Assembly (NCBI RefSeq): GCF_013282575.1 | Contig: NZ_JAAAYE010000001.1 | Location: 144,795 to 208,794, forward strand | From: Paraburkholderia sp. NMBU_R16 | GTDB taxonomy: Bacteria > Pseudomonadota > Gammaproteobacteria > Burkholderiales > Burkholderiaceae | Length of the DNA stretch: 64,000 bases | Direction of reading: 5' to 3' | In this document: piece by piece, positions 19,016 through 28,110 of the stretch | Numbering within the stretch: the first letter of the stretch is position 1 | Layout: every line of letters starts with the position of its first letter | The notes under the pieces: generated by a model | Databases searched by the model: none | The model's input: only the letters and a program-made list of their open reading frames with translations | Told to the model about the DNA's origin: nothing | Translations under genes and position numbers: made by a program

Positions 19016-19195
19016 GGTTCTCAACGTACGCATCGGAAGAAAGGGGGTGAGCGCGTCGGCATGTCAGATTTGCACTGCATGGCGTATCGCGATCTGTGAG
19101 CCATTGTTCTCCGTTCGCTTGAGCCTGCCCTTGCGAAACTTCTCAAAATGAACCGCGCTCACGCGATGCGATGGCCATGAAGCTTGGTACACGCC

Positions 19196-20344
19196 CTAAC
19201 GCCAGGTGGGCAGCGCCCACGCAGGGTTGGCTTCAACGCGGAATCCATCGCGTCTGATATCTCGTAACAGGCGTTGCAGTTCGGGCTGGCTGGCAACGAC
19301 ACGATGCTCGGCGTGGCGAAACCCGCTCGCGGCATGCGGAATGAAGAAGATCAACGGATAGTCGATTTCGCCGAGCGCGAAGCCGCCGTAGTCGCCATGC
19401 ATGACCACATCGTTACCCGGTCGGCATACCGCGTTGAGCCTTCGCCGAATGCGGTCGACGGCGAAGGAGATGTTGCCCAGATGCGGATCGCCCATCGCCG
19501 CCGCGATGCGTTGACGCTCGGCATCGTTCGCGAACACGAGCGCCGCCTGATGCGCGAGCCGTCTCACGGCACCGCCGATCTTCGGCGACACGAACGTCGC
19601 CCGAGGCATGGGACGGTCGTTCACGCCTGGGCTCGCGAGACTCGCATGCGGAAAGACGCACCAGAGGTCGTAGTCGCCGCAGACGGCGTCCGTGTCGCGC
19701 GCAGCATGGCCCGCGGCGCGTGGATTCGTCAGCCCGAAGAGCGGCTCGCAGCCTTTCGCCGTGAGTGCATCGAGCGCCGCGCGCCCGACCGGCGGGTCGT
19801 TCGCAAGACGCGCCCGCGCAAGTGCGGGTGGTAGTGGCGCATCGGGCCGATACCAGACGCTCCACTTCGCCGTGCCTTGCGTTGGGACAACCAAAAAGGA
19901 ATGTGCATCGCCCGCGCCGCCCTGTCGCGCCGTGACCTCGAGGAGCGACGCGCTAGCAGGCGATGCCGCGCCCGAGACCGAACGCTCGATCACGCCTCGT
20001 GCGAACAATGTCGAAAGCCGCGCGGCCGAAATGACGAGCGGCACCGCGCCGACGCCGGCCGCCACCGCTTGGAGGACGGCTGCCTCCTGCTTCGCGAGGG
20101 GCTGCGACGCCTTCGTAAAACGCGGATCGAGCGCGACGAAGCCCGCCATCGGTCCCCAGTCGCACGTCTTCGCCTTGATGTGAAAGCCCTTCGCCGCATA
20201 GCCCTCCATCATCAAATCGGTGCACAGCGGGTTCAACTCGCGAGACGCAATGACCATGCGCGACTCGATGCTGACCTGCTTGAACGACTCGACGTGTCGA
20301 GGGTGAAATCCCGCGGTCGCATCGTATTCCGGAAATAGACTCAT
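19196..20344 (-). CDS. ExoY/edema-factor-like nucleotidyl cyclase, probable T6SS effector
   Basis: The 382-aa product matches the adenylyl cyclase domain shared by anthrax edema factor (EF), Bordetella CyaA and Pseudomonas ExoY, with all main catalytic blocks in order. AKGFHIKAK plus DWGPMAG (residues 51-68) carries two lysines (K52, K59) at the seven-residue spacing of EF K346/K353. CGDYDLW gives D224 and D226, the metal-binding aspartates (EF D491/D493). LGNISF and R-L-N near 289-303 match the family GNITPR region. VVMHGDYG gives H316, matching EF H577, followed by an E-x-D pair (E326, D328). The end (GFRVEANPAWALP) matches the family C-terminus. An asparagine equal to EF N583 is not obvious. 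It has no signal peptide, and its size is close to stand-alone ExoY (378 aa). It lies between the large toxin candidate and tssA. That it is enzymatically active, needs a host cofactor, and leaves through this T6SS are all inferences. ATG at 20344 chosen; others at 20356 (ATG) and 20368 (TTG). Confidence 0.85.
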   Translation of the reverse strand: MSLFPEYDATAGFHPRHVESFKQVSIESRMVIASRELNPLCTDLMMEGYAAKGFHIKAKTCDWGPMAGFVALDPRFTKASQPLAKQEAAVLQAVAAGVGAVPLVISAARLSTLFARGVIERSVSGAASPASASLLEVTARQGGAGDAHSFLVVPTQGTAKWSVWYRPDAPLPPALARARLANDPPVGRAALDALTAKGCEPLFGLTNPRAAGHAARDTDAVCGDYDLWCVFPHASLASPGVNDRPMPRATFVSPKIGGAVRRLAHQAALVFANDAERQRIAAAMGDPHLGNISFAVDRIRRRLNAVCRPGNDVVMHGDYGGFALGEIDYPLIFFIPHAASGFRHAEHRVVASQPELQRLLRDIRRDGFRVEANPAWALPTWR

Positions 20345-20440
20345 TGCCTTCCCCATTCGCTTTATCAAAGTCTAGGGAAAGCATTGGAAATCAGACCGAA
20401 TTACCTTTCGACGCGATTATTCTGGAAGTCATCGCGGTTC

Positions 20441-23400
20441 TCACTCGCGTTGCAGATAGCGATCCTCGAGCGCCGCGGCGCGGCGGGCCGCGGTTCGACT
20501 GGCCAGCAGGCGAGCCAGCGCCTCGTCGTCGCCCGCAAGAGCGAGCGACGCCACAAGTTGGCGCGGGTAATGGAACCCCGCCTCCTCGAGCACCCGATCA
20601 GTGAAATAGACGGCTGCGCCGCGATCGAGGCTGGCTTCGCCGGTCGCGAGCAGTTCGAAGCCGCCCAGCGCTCGAACCACTTCGTAGGTCAACTGGCGCT
20701 CGAATTCCACACTGCACAGACCGCTATCGCTCAGATACCGCAAGTCGTCGTCATCCAAATAGAGCCGACGTTGCGCCGCGCCGGCTTCGTTGCGCGCGGC
20801 ACCTTGAAGCACCGCATCGGCCGGCGCATGGCCATCGAGCATGATTTTCCACTGCAGCGGCTGGCCCTTGGCGTCCGTGCGCGGCGCATGCGCGAGCAGG
20901 TGGCGAAACGTCTCGCTCTCGCAATAGAGGCGGCGATAGAAGTCCGACAACACCTTCGCATCGGCTGTAAGTACCTCGTTGGCGCCCCCAGGGCTCGTCA
21001 CGAAAACAAAGCGCTTCTCGAACTGCGCTTCGAAGTCGTGCCATGACAGGAAGACGTCGTCTTCCTCCGCCGGCATCGCGTCCAGGATCGCCTTGGCCTC
21101 GCGCACGGTCGCGCGTGAAAGCAGCGGCGTTTCGCCGATGCGTGCGTTGTCCGGCACAGGCCCACGTCCCGCATCGACGATCGGATCCAGATACGCGTCC
21201 TCCGCCTGCGCGGCACGCAGGGCCGCATCGCGATGAACCTCGAACGCTGCGAGTTGTTCGGGGTCGGGCGAAAGATCGGTGACCGGACTCATGATCTGCT
21301 CCGGGATCCGATAACCGGCTTCGTTCAAGATCTTGTCCGTCAGATACACGGGTGAGCCACGATTGAGCAGACCCACGGCCGGCACCGGATCGGACTCGCC
21401 GGTGAAGGCATGGATCATTTCGCGCAGATAGGCCTGTTCGAGCGTCCACGGTTCGCGCCCGTTCGGCGACTCGTACTGCATGGCGAGGATGTCGCTGTCG
21501 TTCGGCATGAAAATTCGCTTGCCGGTGAAATCCGCGTAAGCCTTCCTCGGGGAGCCGAGCGGCTTCGCCTCGCCCACGACGATCGTCCATTTTTTCCAGT
21601 CCTGTCCCGCGTCGTTGCGCGCACGTGTCTGTTCGTCGTCGAAGCGATTCGCGAGTCGTCGAAACGTCGGGCTCTTCCGAAAGAGCGCTTCGTAGAACTC
21701 GCCGGCGTCGAACGATCGCCCTGCACCCGCCCGCAATTCGATCTCGAAGTTTTCGGAGCGAATCCGCTGGAAATCGCGCAGCTCGATATCGTTGGCACGT
21801 GCCAGTGCCCGCTCGACCTTCTGCACCGTGATGCGGGTTCGAGGGTTCGCGACGGCCGCATCGGATCGCACATTCAGGCCGGTATCCAAATCGGTGTAGT
21901 AGCACTCGGTGACGGGATCCCGCTCGATCACCCGTCGATCCCGCGTACGGCGGCCCGTGTGCCAATCGATTTCATAGGCGAGCCCATCCTTGCTGAGGAT
22001 CGGCACGATCTGGTCCTCGTCGGCAAGGTGCACGATATCGAGCTCGCGCCACCGCACGTGGCGCTCGCCCGAGCGCACGCGTTGCGCGAGTTCGCCATAG
22101 GCGGCGGGAACATTGCTGTCGCGCAAGCTGATATCGACAGGGTCCGCGGCGGCTCTGACCACGGACGGATGTACCGTGAGCTCCATGATCGATCCATCCG
22201 TGCGAGCAACCGCACGCCCCAGCCTCGGCACGACAGGATGGCTTGCCCGGCCAGCGCCGGCGTGGGCACCCGAGCCTGTCGTCAGGTCGAATAGATCGAC
22301 GCCCAGAAAGATGAGGCCGAGCGCCGCTTGAGCGGCATCCTTGTGACGCACGCCCTCTTCGATGTTGTAGAGCGAGCCCGCGACCGGCACTGTGTTGATC
22401 CACGTCTCGAAGCCTCGCACGGTCGCGCGGTGCTGCTCCGTTTCGGCCGCAAGCGTGCTCGCGATGCGCGCGGCCTCCTGCTCGACGGCGCCGGGTGTGA
22501 CCGGCCCGGCACGCTCCCAGAGCTTTTCCTTGGCGCGCGCGACGACCCAGGGATGTGACGGTAGTGCGGCGTTGAACTTTTCCTCGGCCGCTTGCAGCGC
22601 ATCGCGCGGGACGAGCTGAACGTCGCCCGGCAACGACATTCGCGAACCCACGAGACCACTCCAGTCGGCTCGATCCAGGAACTCGTCGATGCGGTTGCCG
22701 AACGCCGTTTTCGCGATGTTGGGGTTGTCGCCGCCGATCGTATAGCGACGCTCCTCTTCGATTTCGTCGTCGGCCAATCCGAGACTGCGCAGGATGTCGC
22801 GGGCCGCGTTTGGGCGCTCCAGGCACGGCGGCGTGCCGAAAGCCGCAAGCAGGCGCTCGTTGCCGTATTCAGTCAACGCCTGCGTGCGCGCGGCCCAGTC
22901 GCCCACGACGATCCGCTGTGCGCCCAGCGCGCCATCGGCTGTCACTTTCCGCGCGAAGTCTCCGATGGGTCCGTCGTTGCCGGCCGCTTCTTGCAGCGCA
23001 CCGATCAGCGATTCGATTGCCGCCGTGGCGGCGGCGTCGCCCTGCGCGTCCCACGCCTTGCCCTGCCTGGCGAACTTGGAGAGGTGGGCGTTGATCCATT
23101 CCATCGGTGCATCGTTGCGGCCTGCCAGCTCCTCGGCCGCCCGCGCCTCGACGCAATTGCGATAGAGCAGCACGAAGTTGGCCGCGTCAGAGACGACGAT
23201 GTCGTTGCTGCGGGCGAGATGAGCCGCGAAAAGCAACCGGGGGTGAGTCGGATAAAAGGGTGCGGCGGTCCACTCGTTCTCTATCTGCTGGAATGCCTTC
23301 AAAAGCGTCGCTGCATCGTCGAGCTTCGGCGGGACCGGCTGGCCGCGGTAGCGCTGAATACGCTCGACGGCAGTCGCCATCGAGTGCTGCGCGGTGCCGA

Positions 23401-24190
23401 ACGGATAGAGGACGCTTTCGCCGATTTGTTCGAACTTGCGCTCGAGCAGGCTGCGCTTTTGTTGAGGGCTCAGCAGCATGAAGACCGGGTCCGCACTGAC
23501 ATCCGCCGAATCGAGCAGGCTCTCGAACGAGATGCGCTGGGCATTGCGCAGTGCGAATCCATCGAAAAAGGGCGTAGTGCGTCCAACTGTGGTCGGTACG
23601 GGTAACAACAACGCCAGCGCTTGTTGTCCGGCGCGGTCTTCCTGGAGTGCTTTCGCAAACGCGATGCGCAACTCGGCGATTGACGGCAAGGCCGCCGTGC
23701 TCCCCATCGACGCATCGACGTGCAAGCGCCGATAAAGCACGGCGGCCGCGTCGAGTATCGCCTCGTCCGCGAGCTTGCGCGAGCCGGGCCGCGCATCCCA
23801 ATCGAACGGTATCCACGTATGGAAATGGCGCGCGACACCTTGCAGCAGGTCGCTCGGGCGATCGGCATACAGAGCGGCCTTGGCCGGGTCGACCCACTGC
23901 CGCAGCGACGCGTCGATGCGGGCCACCTTGGCATAGGGATCGAACTCGCTGACGCCCCGCGCCGTCGATGCGACTTGGGCATTGACCGCGCCGGCCTCCT
24001 TGGTCGCGATCGCGCGGCGCAGCCGCTGCTCGCGGACGTTATCGGCCGGAGCCGGACCGAGGCCTTGGGCACACGGCTCGTCGCGCGCCTCGACAGGCTC
24101 CTTCGCTTGGTCCGGTTCAGCCAGCGCGCCGGGATCGGACACCGCGGATGAACGCGACAGGTGCGACAACACATCAACCGAAAACGACAT
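20441..24190 (-). CDS. Large candidate T6SS effector with a duplicated C-terminal domain
   Basis: A 1249-aa protein that I cannot assign to a named family. Residues 1-80 are low complexity and 80-590 are mostly helical with no motif I recognise. Residues 595-640 form a glycine-rich hydrophobic segment (VPVAGSLYNIEEGV, then AALGLIFLGVDLFDL), like a membrane-insertion or translocation region of large toxins. The last 450 residues are two diverged copies of one domain of about 200 residues (about 803-1003 and 1049-1249). Matching blocks are RGSPVYLTDKILNEAGY against RGAAVYFTDRVLEEAGF, and KWTIVVGEA against QWKIMLDGH. Copy 1 has LREMIHAFTG (921-930), resembling an HExxH zinc-protease helix with Arg in place of the first His; copy 2 has TYEVVRALGG with neither His. 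It lies between the HPt gene and the cyclase gene, with no immunity-like gene. The ATG at 24190 has a GGAG/GGGA site; another ATG at 24208 is possible. Confidence 0.75.
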   Translation of the reverse strand: MSFSVDVLSHLSRSSAVSDPGALAEPDQAKEPVEARDEPCAQGLGPAPADNVREQRLRRAIATKEAGAVNAQVASTARGVSEFDPYAKVARIDASLRQWVDPAKAALYADRPSDLLQGVARHFHTWIPFDWDARPGSRKLADEAILDAAAVLYRRLHVDASMGSTAALPSIAELRIAFAKALQEDRAGQQALALLLPVPTTVGRTTPFFDGFALRNAQRISFESLLDSADVSADPVFMLLSPQQKRSLLERKFEQIGESVLYPFGTAQHSMATAVERIQRYRGQPVPPKLDDAATLLKAFQQIENEWTAAPFYPTHPRLLFAAHLARSNDIVVSDAANFVLLYRNCVEARAAEELAGRNDAPMEWINAHLSKFARQGKAWDAQGDAAATAAIESLIGALQEAAGNDGPIGDFARKVTADGALGAQRIVVGDWAARTQALTEYGNERLLAAFGTPPCLERPNAARDILRSLGLADDEIEEERRYTIGGDNPNIAKTAFGNRIDEFLDRADWSGLVGSRMSLPGDVQLVPRDALQAAEEKFNAALPSHPWVVARAKEKLWERAGPVTPGAVEQEAARIASTLAAETEQHRATVRGFETWINTVPVAGSLYNIEEGVRHKDAAQAALGLIFLGVDLFDLTTGSGAHAGAGRASHPVVPRLGRAVARTDGSIMELTVHPSVVRAAADPVDISLRDSNVPAAYGELAQRVRSGERHVRWRELDIVHLADEDQIVPILSKDGLAYEIDWHTGRRTRDRRVIERDPVTECYYTDLDTGLNVRSDAAVANPRTRITVQKVERALARANDIELRDFQRIRSENFEIELRAGAGRSFDAGEFYEALFRKSPTFRRLANRFDDEQTRARNDAGQDWKKWTIVVGEAKPLGSPRKAYADFTGKRIFMPNDSDILAMQYESPNGREPWTLEQAYLREMIHAFTGESDPVPAVGLLNRGSPVYLTDKILNEAGYRIPEQIMSPVTDLSPDPEQLAAFEVHRDAALRAAQAEDAYLDPIVDAGRGPVPDNARIGETPLLSRATVREAKAILDAMPAEEDDVFLSWHDFEAQFEKRFVFVTSPGGANEVLTADAKVLSDFYRRLYCESETFRHLLAHAPRTDAKGQPLQWKIMLDGHAPADAVLQGAARNEAGAAQRRLYLDDDDLRYLSDSGLCSVEFERQLTYEVVRALGGFELLATGEASLDRGAAVYFTDRVLEEAGFHYPRQLVASLALAGDDEALARLLASRTAARRAAALEDRYLQRE

Positions 24191-24216
24191 CGGGGTTTCC
24201 CACTCCATATAGACGA

Positions 24217-24576
24217 TTAACCTCTTACGCGCTGCGCCTCGAAGGCCCCGGCCAGTGCTTCTATCGCGCGCCGCGCGCGCGGCAGCGTGAGATCGATGAA
24301 CTTCGGATCGGCAAGCGCAAGGGCTTTTTCTGCGGCATGAAGCGCGGCAAGCGCCTGTTCGTCGCAGGTAAAAAACGACGCGGTGCCCTTGATTCGGTGC
24401 AGCCGTTGCGATGCGCTCGAGTACGCCCGAGCGTCGAGCATGCGCTCGAACTCGGACATATCGGTGCGCAGTAATGCTCGGGCCCGTTCGATCAGGCTCG
24501 CGAATTCGGCGTTGCCGTAAAGCGCCTCCAGCTGCGTCCATTCGAACGTGTCCGAATCACTCCCGCATTCCCGCAT
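24217..24576 (-). CDS. Stand-alone HPt phosphotransfer protein
   Basis: A 119-aa histidine phosphotransfer protein. The active-site motif is [12 protein letters not shown] with the phospho-accepting histidine at residue 60, followed by the usual long helix ([14 protein letters not shown]). The ATG at 24576 overlaps the 3' end of the hybrid kinase gene by 20 bases in another frame, so the two are probably coupled. It would pass phosphate from the kinase receiver to the response regulator encoded upstream. In BvgS/EvgS kinases this domain is fused to the C-terminus; here it is a separate gene. Confidence 0.88.
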   Translation of the reverse strand: MRECGSDSDTFEWTQLEALYGNAEFASLIERARALLRTDMSEFERMLDARAYSSASQRLHRIKGTASFFTCDEQALAALHAAEKALALADPKFIDLTLPRARRAIEALAGAFEAQRVRG

Positions 24577-26479
24577 CGGCGCGCTCCCTCCATTTCTCGA
24601 AGACCGCGGCGAGTTTTTGCCGAGTAATCGGTTTGGACAGATAGTCGTCCATGCCTGCGTCGTGACAGGCTCGCCGGTCGTCGGGTGTCGCGTTGGCACT
24701 GATGGCGACGATCGTCGTACGGAGGTTCGGATTTGCCCCGTCGTCCATATCGGCCTCGAGTCCTCTGATGCGCCGGGCCAGCGTATAGCCGTCCATTCCC
24801 GGCATATGGCAATCGAGCAGCACGAAGCGCGGACGCCACCGCGTCCATCGCGCGTGCCCTTCGAGGCCATCGGACGCTCCCTGCGCGGCAATGCCGAGCG
24901 CGGCAAGCTGGCGCACGATGATGTCGCGATTGATCTCGTTGTCCTCGACCACCAAGACACCGGCTTCCGCCCAATGCCCAAGCGGTGACGGCAGCGACGT
25001 CGGCAGCGGTGCGGACGAGGCCTCTGTCTCGCCGCCCGAGCGCGATGCGGCTGCTTGCAACGCGCCGCCCAGCTCGTCGATCGAACGTAGGTGGCGCGTT
25101 TCGCCCCCCTCGATGGCAATAGCAAACGCACCGGCGGTATCGAGCGCGATATCGGCATCGACGGGACCGTCTTGAGTGCTCACTCGACGCACGCCGAGTT
25201 TCGCGAGCGCCGCCCGCGCGGCGACTGCCATTCCCGGTACGGGCACACGCATTCTCACGCGTACCCGATCGAGTCGCGGCCAGTGCCGAACGAACGCCCC
25301 CCATCGCAGCGGCACGCGTACGTCCACGCGCGTACCGGCCCCGGATGCACTACGCACGTCGATCGTGCCGTCCATGGCGTCGACGAGCTTCTTCACGATC
25401 GACAAACCGAGGCCCGTGCCCCCATAGCGTCGCGTCGTCGACCCGTCTTGCTGGGTGAACGGCACGAAAAGGTGCGTCCGATATGCCTCGGCAATGCCGC
25501 AGCCGGTATCGCTCACCACGAACTGCAGCAAGCTTCGCCCGCGTTCGATACGGTGCCGGGTCTCGAGTACGACCGAACCGTGAGTCGTGAATCGGATCGC
25601 ATTGCTGAGCAGATTGGTGAGGATCTGGTTCAAGCGCGCCTCGTCGCCGATCACGAGACGATCGAAATGCGGCATCGCCGCGAGATAAAGCGGCAGGCCC
25701 TTGCGGGCCGCGAGCGGTGCATGCAGTTCGATCGAAGTCGCGACGAGGCGATGAACGTCGAACGGGGCCGCTTCGAGCGAAAGCGCGCCCTGCTCCATTT
25801 TCAGGTAGTCGAGCGTATCGTCGATCACACGCAACGTCAGGCGCCCCGAACGCTGTGCCACATCCAGATACCGGCGCTGCTCCGGCGCGAGCGGCGTCGT
25901 CTCGAGCAGATCGAGCACGCCGATGATCCCGTTCATCGGCGTGCGAATCTCGTGGCTCATCATCGCGACGAACGCGGACTTCGCCCGATCGGCCGCCTGC
26001 GCTCGCTCGCGCGATTCGACGGCTTCGCGCCGAGCCGCCTCCGCGATACGCCGGGCCGTACGCATGCGGCAATAGCCGCACAGCAGCAGCGTCAGCGCGA
26101 CGATCACCGGCACCGCCGAGATGATTGCGATGCCGATGACAATCCGCTTGTCATACCCGACGAGCAGCACTGCGTCGGGGCCTTGCCACTCGCCCTGGTC
26201 GTCGACGAAGGCATAAGGCCGGTCGAGGCGTTCGACACCGACACGGGTGAACGGATGCGCGGCAGTCCAATGCCGTTCGCCCTTGGTCAGCGCAAATGGG
26301 GCGCTGTCGTCGAATACGTTCGGACCGTGCCGACAGGCCGTGCCCGCGAGGTGCGGGCGATTCGCCGCTTCGGGAGCTTGCGCGCCGGCCACCGCGCAAT
26401 GCCAGACAGCGAGCACCGCGATGAGGCCGAACCAGGCGCGACGCATCGTGCGACGCAATTCATCGAAGATCGAGCTCAT
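24557..26479 (-). CDS. Hybrid sensor histidine kinase, BvgS/EvgS-like
   Basis: A 640-aa inner-membrane kinase. It has an N-terminal hydrophobic/signal segment (residues 15-33), a short periplasmic part (about 36-110), a membrane segment (113-136), then HisKA with [14 protein letters not shown] (H176) and HATPase_c (N box [12 protein letters not shown] boxes DTGCGIAEA and [13 protein letters not shown]). A degenerate receiver-like stretch follows, then a full receiver with [11 protein letters not shown] and [12 protein letters not shown] (Asp near 556) and SKPIT. The periplasmic part contains [20 protein letters not shown], which resembles the start of a solute-binding (Venus flytrap) domain as in BvgS, but it is cut to about 45 residues. 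I chose ATG 26479; a TTG at 26494 is possible. The gene starts just after the response-regulator stop. Confidence 0.9.
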   Translation of the reverse strand: MSSIFDELRRTMRRAWFGLIAVLAVWHCAVAGAQAPEAANRPHLAGTACRHGPNVFDDSAPFALTKGERHWTAAHPFTRVGVERLDRPYAFVDDQGEWQGPDAVLLVGYDKRIVIGIAIISAVPVIVALTLLLCGYCRMRTARRIAEAARREAVESRERAQAADRAKSAFVAMMSHEIRTPMNGIIGVLDLLETTPLAPEQRRYLDVAQRSGRLTLRVIDDTLDYLKMEQGALSLEAAPFDVHRLVATSIELHAPLAARKGLPLYLAAMPHFDRLVIGDEARLNQILTNLLSNAIRFTTHGSVVLETRHRIERGRSLLQFVVSDTGCGIAEAYRTHLFVPFTQQDGSTTRRYGGTGLGLSIVKKLVDAMDGTIDVRSASGAGTRVDVRVPLRWGAFVRHWPRLDRVRVRMRVPVPGMAVAARAALAKLGVRRVSTQDGPVDADIALDTAGAFAIAIEGGETRHLRSIDELGGALQAAASRSGGETEASSAPLPTSLPSPLGHWAEAGVLVVEDNEINRDIIVRQLAALGIAAQGASDGLEGHARWTRWRPRFVLLDCHMPGMDGYTLARRIRGLEADMDDGANPNLRTTIVAISANATPDDRRACHDAGMDDYLSKPITRQKLAAVFEKWRERADAGMRE

Positions 26480-26494
26480 TCGTTGGGTCCGCAA

Positions 26495-27160
26495 TCAAGC
26501 GCGGAATTTCTCTTTGAGATAGAGCGCGAGACTGAGATCGTCGGCGACTTGCAGCTTGCGCATGGCGCTGCGCTTGTGGGTGCTGACTGTTTTTTTGCTG
26601 CGACGCAGGCGCTCGGCCGTTTGGGAGACGGAAAGTCCCTCGCCGATATAGCGCAGCACTTCCATCTCGGCCGATGAGAGCGTATCTTCGCGCGGCATGG
26701 GCACGATGGCCTCGATTTTCCCGTCGCGCGCGGCAAAGAACTTGCGCGGCGAGCCGACCGCATCGCGTACCGCATCCGCGATGAGCGGCAATGGCGTGGC
26801 CTTTTCGAGAAAGGCGTTGGCACCGGCCCGATGGCAGACGCACTCGGCGTCGGCGCTGCGCGCCGCCGACAGCACGACGATGACGAGCGACGGAGCCAAA
26901 ACGCGCAGGCGACGGATGAACGCGGCGCCGTCCAGGCGGTCGTCGGGCAGGTAAAAGTCGACCAAGGCGACGTCGAACGTGTCGGATTCGATCGCGGCAA
27001 AGAGCGCATCGGCCGAATAAACGGTCTGCGCGATTTCGAAGTCGGCGTATCCTCGCAAAAACGTCTCGACGCCGAGCGCGACGACTGGATGATCGTCGAG
27101 CAGCACAACACGTATTCGATGCTTCGGTCGGGATAACAACAGGATTTTTCTGGACTGCAT
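26495..27160 (-). CDS. NarL/BvgA-family response regulator
   Basis: A 221-aa two-component regulator. The receiver domain has the acidic pair DD at residues 22-23 (VVLLDDHPVVALG), the phospho-acceptor Asp at about residue 68 (VALVDFYLP) and the Lys of FLEKATP. The C-terminal LuxR-type helix-turn-helix reads LSSAEMEVLRYIGEGLSVSQ then KTVSTHKRSAMRKL. It heads the kinase-HPt-effector-tss gene line on the minus strand and is the obvious candidate to control the T6SS. The ATG at 27160 has a GAGGG ribosome site; the frame could start further upstream without one. Confidence 0.9.
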   Translation of the reverse strand: MQSRKILLLSRPKHRIRVVLLDDHPVVALGVETFLRGYADFEIAQTVYSADALFAAIESDTFDVALVDFYLPDDRLDGAAFIRRLRVLAPSLVIVVLSAARSADAECVCHRAGANAFLEKATPLPLIADAVRDAVGSPRKFFAARDGKIEAIVPMPREDTLSSAEMEVLRYIGEGLSVSQTAERLRRSKKTVSTHKRSAMRKLQVADDLSLALYLKEKFRA

Positions 27161-27584
27161 GCGCTTGTGCCCTCGGCAACTATTTAGTCGATTCGAGCAA
27201 ACGACCATCGATTCTCAATTGCCCGTCGATCTGGAATGAATGAAAAACTGACCTCTAATATTGCTTGAATATATAGATGACGATGTATGCCAGATGTATT
27301 TCGATTTGCATCGTCGAAATTTCTCATTTCTGAGCTAATGCGATGACGATAATCGTATCGCATTGCATGTCGCACGCCTTTCATCATGCTGATTGACATG
27401 GGCGATCGATTCTAGCGGACGAGACTGCGCTGAGCAATAGATTTGGGTTATCTCAATATTCTAGTGAGCACCATACTTCTCTTCGTCCGATTTTTTTTAA
27501 TTCGCAGCCATCTCAATTAGGCTCTGTGATAAGCGATTTGCAGGTTCTCGTACCAGATGTCGAATCGATTCAAAATGGGTAATC
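27161..27584. other. AT-rich region upstream of the T6SS regulator
   Basis: About 420 bases with clearly lower GC than the surroundings, especially 27180-27560. No convincing gene: the short open frames here lack ribosome sites and family features. It lies upstream of the response regulator on the minus strand, so it should hold the promoter of the regulator-kinase-HPt unit. The base composition suggests a junction of acquired DNA or a silenced promoter region. Confidence 0.6.
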
Positions 27585-27611
27585 AAAAAGCCCGCACGAG
27601 GCGGGCTTTTT
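27585..27611. terminator. Bidirectional rho-independent terminator
   Basis: AAAAAGCCCGC (27585-27595) pairs perfectly with GCGGGCTTTTT (27601-27611) around a 5-base loop. The A run before and T run after make it a good terminator in both directions. Hairpins of this exact shape are common at the ends of phage late genes. Confidence 0.85.
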
Positions 27612-27769
27612 GGAGGAATCACACTACAGACCACTGAAACCCTAAGGCTTATATCGGTGGGACGCTGTCGACGAGCTCGATGAGCATCGGCTCTGCGCAT
27701 GCACCCGCCGTACGGAAGAGGCTCTCCCCCATTCCCAGTAGCACCCGACGGAAGTCGCGCTGCATACGT

Positions 27770-27792
27770 GAAAAAGCCGCGCGGGGCGGCTT
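27770..27792 (-). terminator. Probable terminator of the small phage-like genes
   Basis: AAGCCGC and GCGGCTT pair around a 5-base loop. On the minus strand the hairpin is followed by TTTTT. It lies 13 bases after the stop of the coiled-coil membrane protein gene at 27805, in the right orientation to end that transcript. Confidence 0.6.
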
Positions 27793-27804
27793 GGGCCATG
27801 GACG

Positions 27805-28098
27805 CTAACTAACGTGCTTAGCTATGAAGTACGTCGCCGCGACGAGAGCGGTTCCGAAGCTACAAACGAACGTTACCAACTTCCACGTTTGGGCGTTGAT
27901 CTCTCGATGAAGTGCGGCCCCCATGTCGCCACGCAGCTCGAACAAATCTGCTTTCGTCGCCATTGGGCCGAGGCGAGTCTCGATCCGCCCGAGTCGATCG
28001 CGAGTTTCAAGGTTGGCCGCTTCGAGGGCTGCAATTCTGGGTTCCATCCCGCCATCAAGGTTGCGCAGTTCTTCTTGTCGGCGAAAGCGTTCCAGCAA
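27805..28098 (-). CDS. Small coiled-coil membrane protein, phage-like
   Basis: A 97-aa product with an amphipathic coiled coil (RIAALEAANLETRDRLGRIE and following heptads) and one C-terminal membrane helix (LVTFVCSFGTALVAATYFIA). This coiled coil plus single anchor is typical of small prophage and plasmid proteins (DUF1640-like); no function is known. It begins with TTG directly after a stop in its own frame; a shorter start at the ATG of MEPRIAAL is possible. Gene order and terminators suggest it belongs to a prophage remnant with the next gene. Confidence 0.55.
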   Translation of the reverse strand: MLERFRRQEELRNLDGGMEPRIAALEAANLETRDRLGRIETRLGPMATKADLFELRGDMGAALHREINAQTWKLVTFVCSFGTALVAATYFIAKHVS

Positions 28099-28110
28099 CT
28101 GAAATCGGGG

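Noticed and set aside
21401..21430. Active HExxH zinc protease site in the large effector
   Set aside because: The helix reads R-E-M-I-H, so the first zinc histidine is missing, and the second copy lacks both; catalytic zinc cannot be claimed from sequence.
27184..27399. 71-aa open frame on the minus strand in the AT-rich region
   Set aside because: No ribosome site, no recognisable family, and it covers the likely promoter of the response regulator.
27497..27799. 100-aa open frame on the minus strand beside the tRNA
   Set aside because: It runs through two terminator-like hairpins and is arginine/proline-rich; similar false frames are common at phage junctions.
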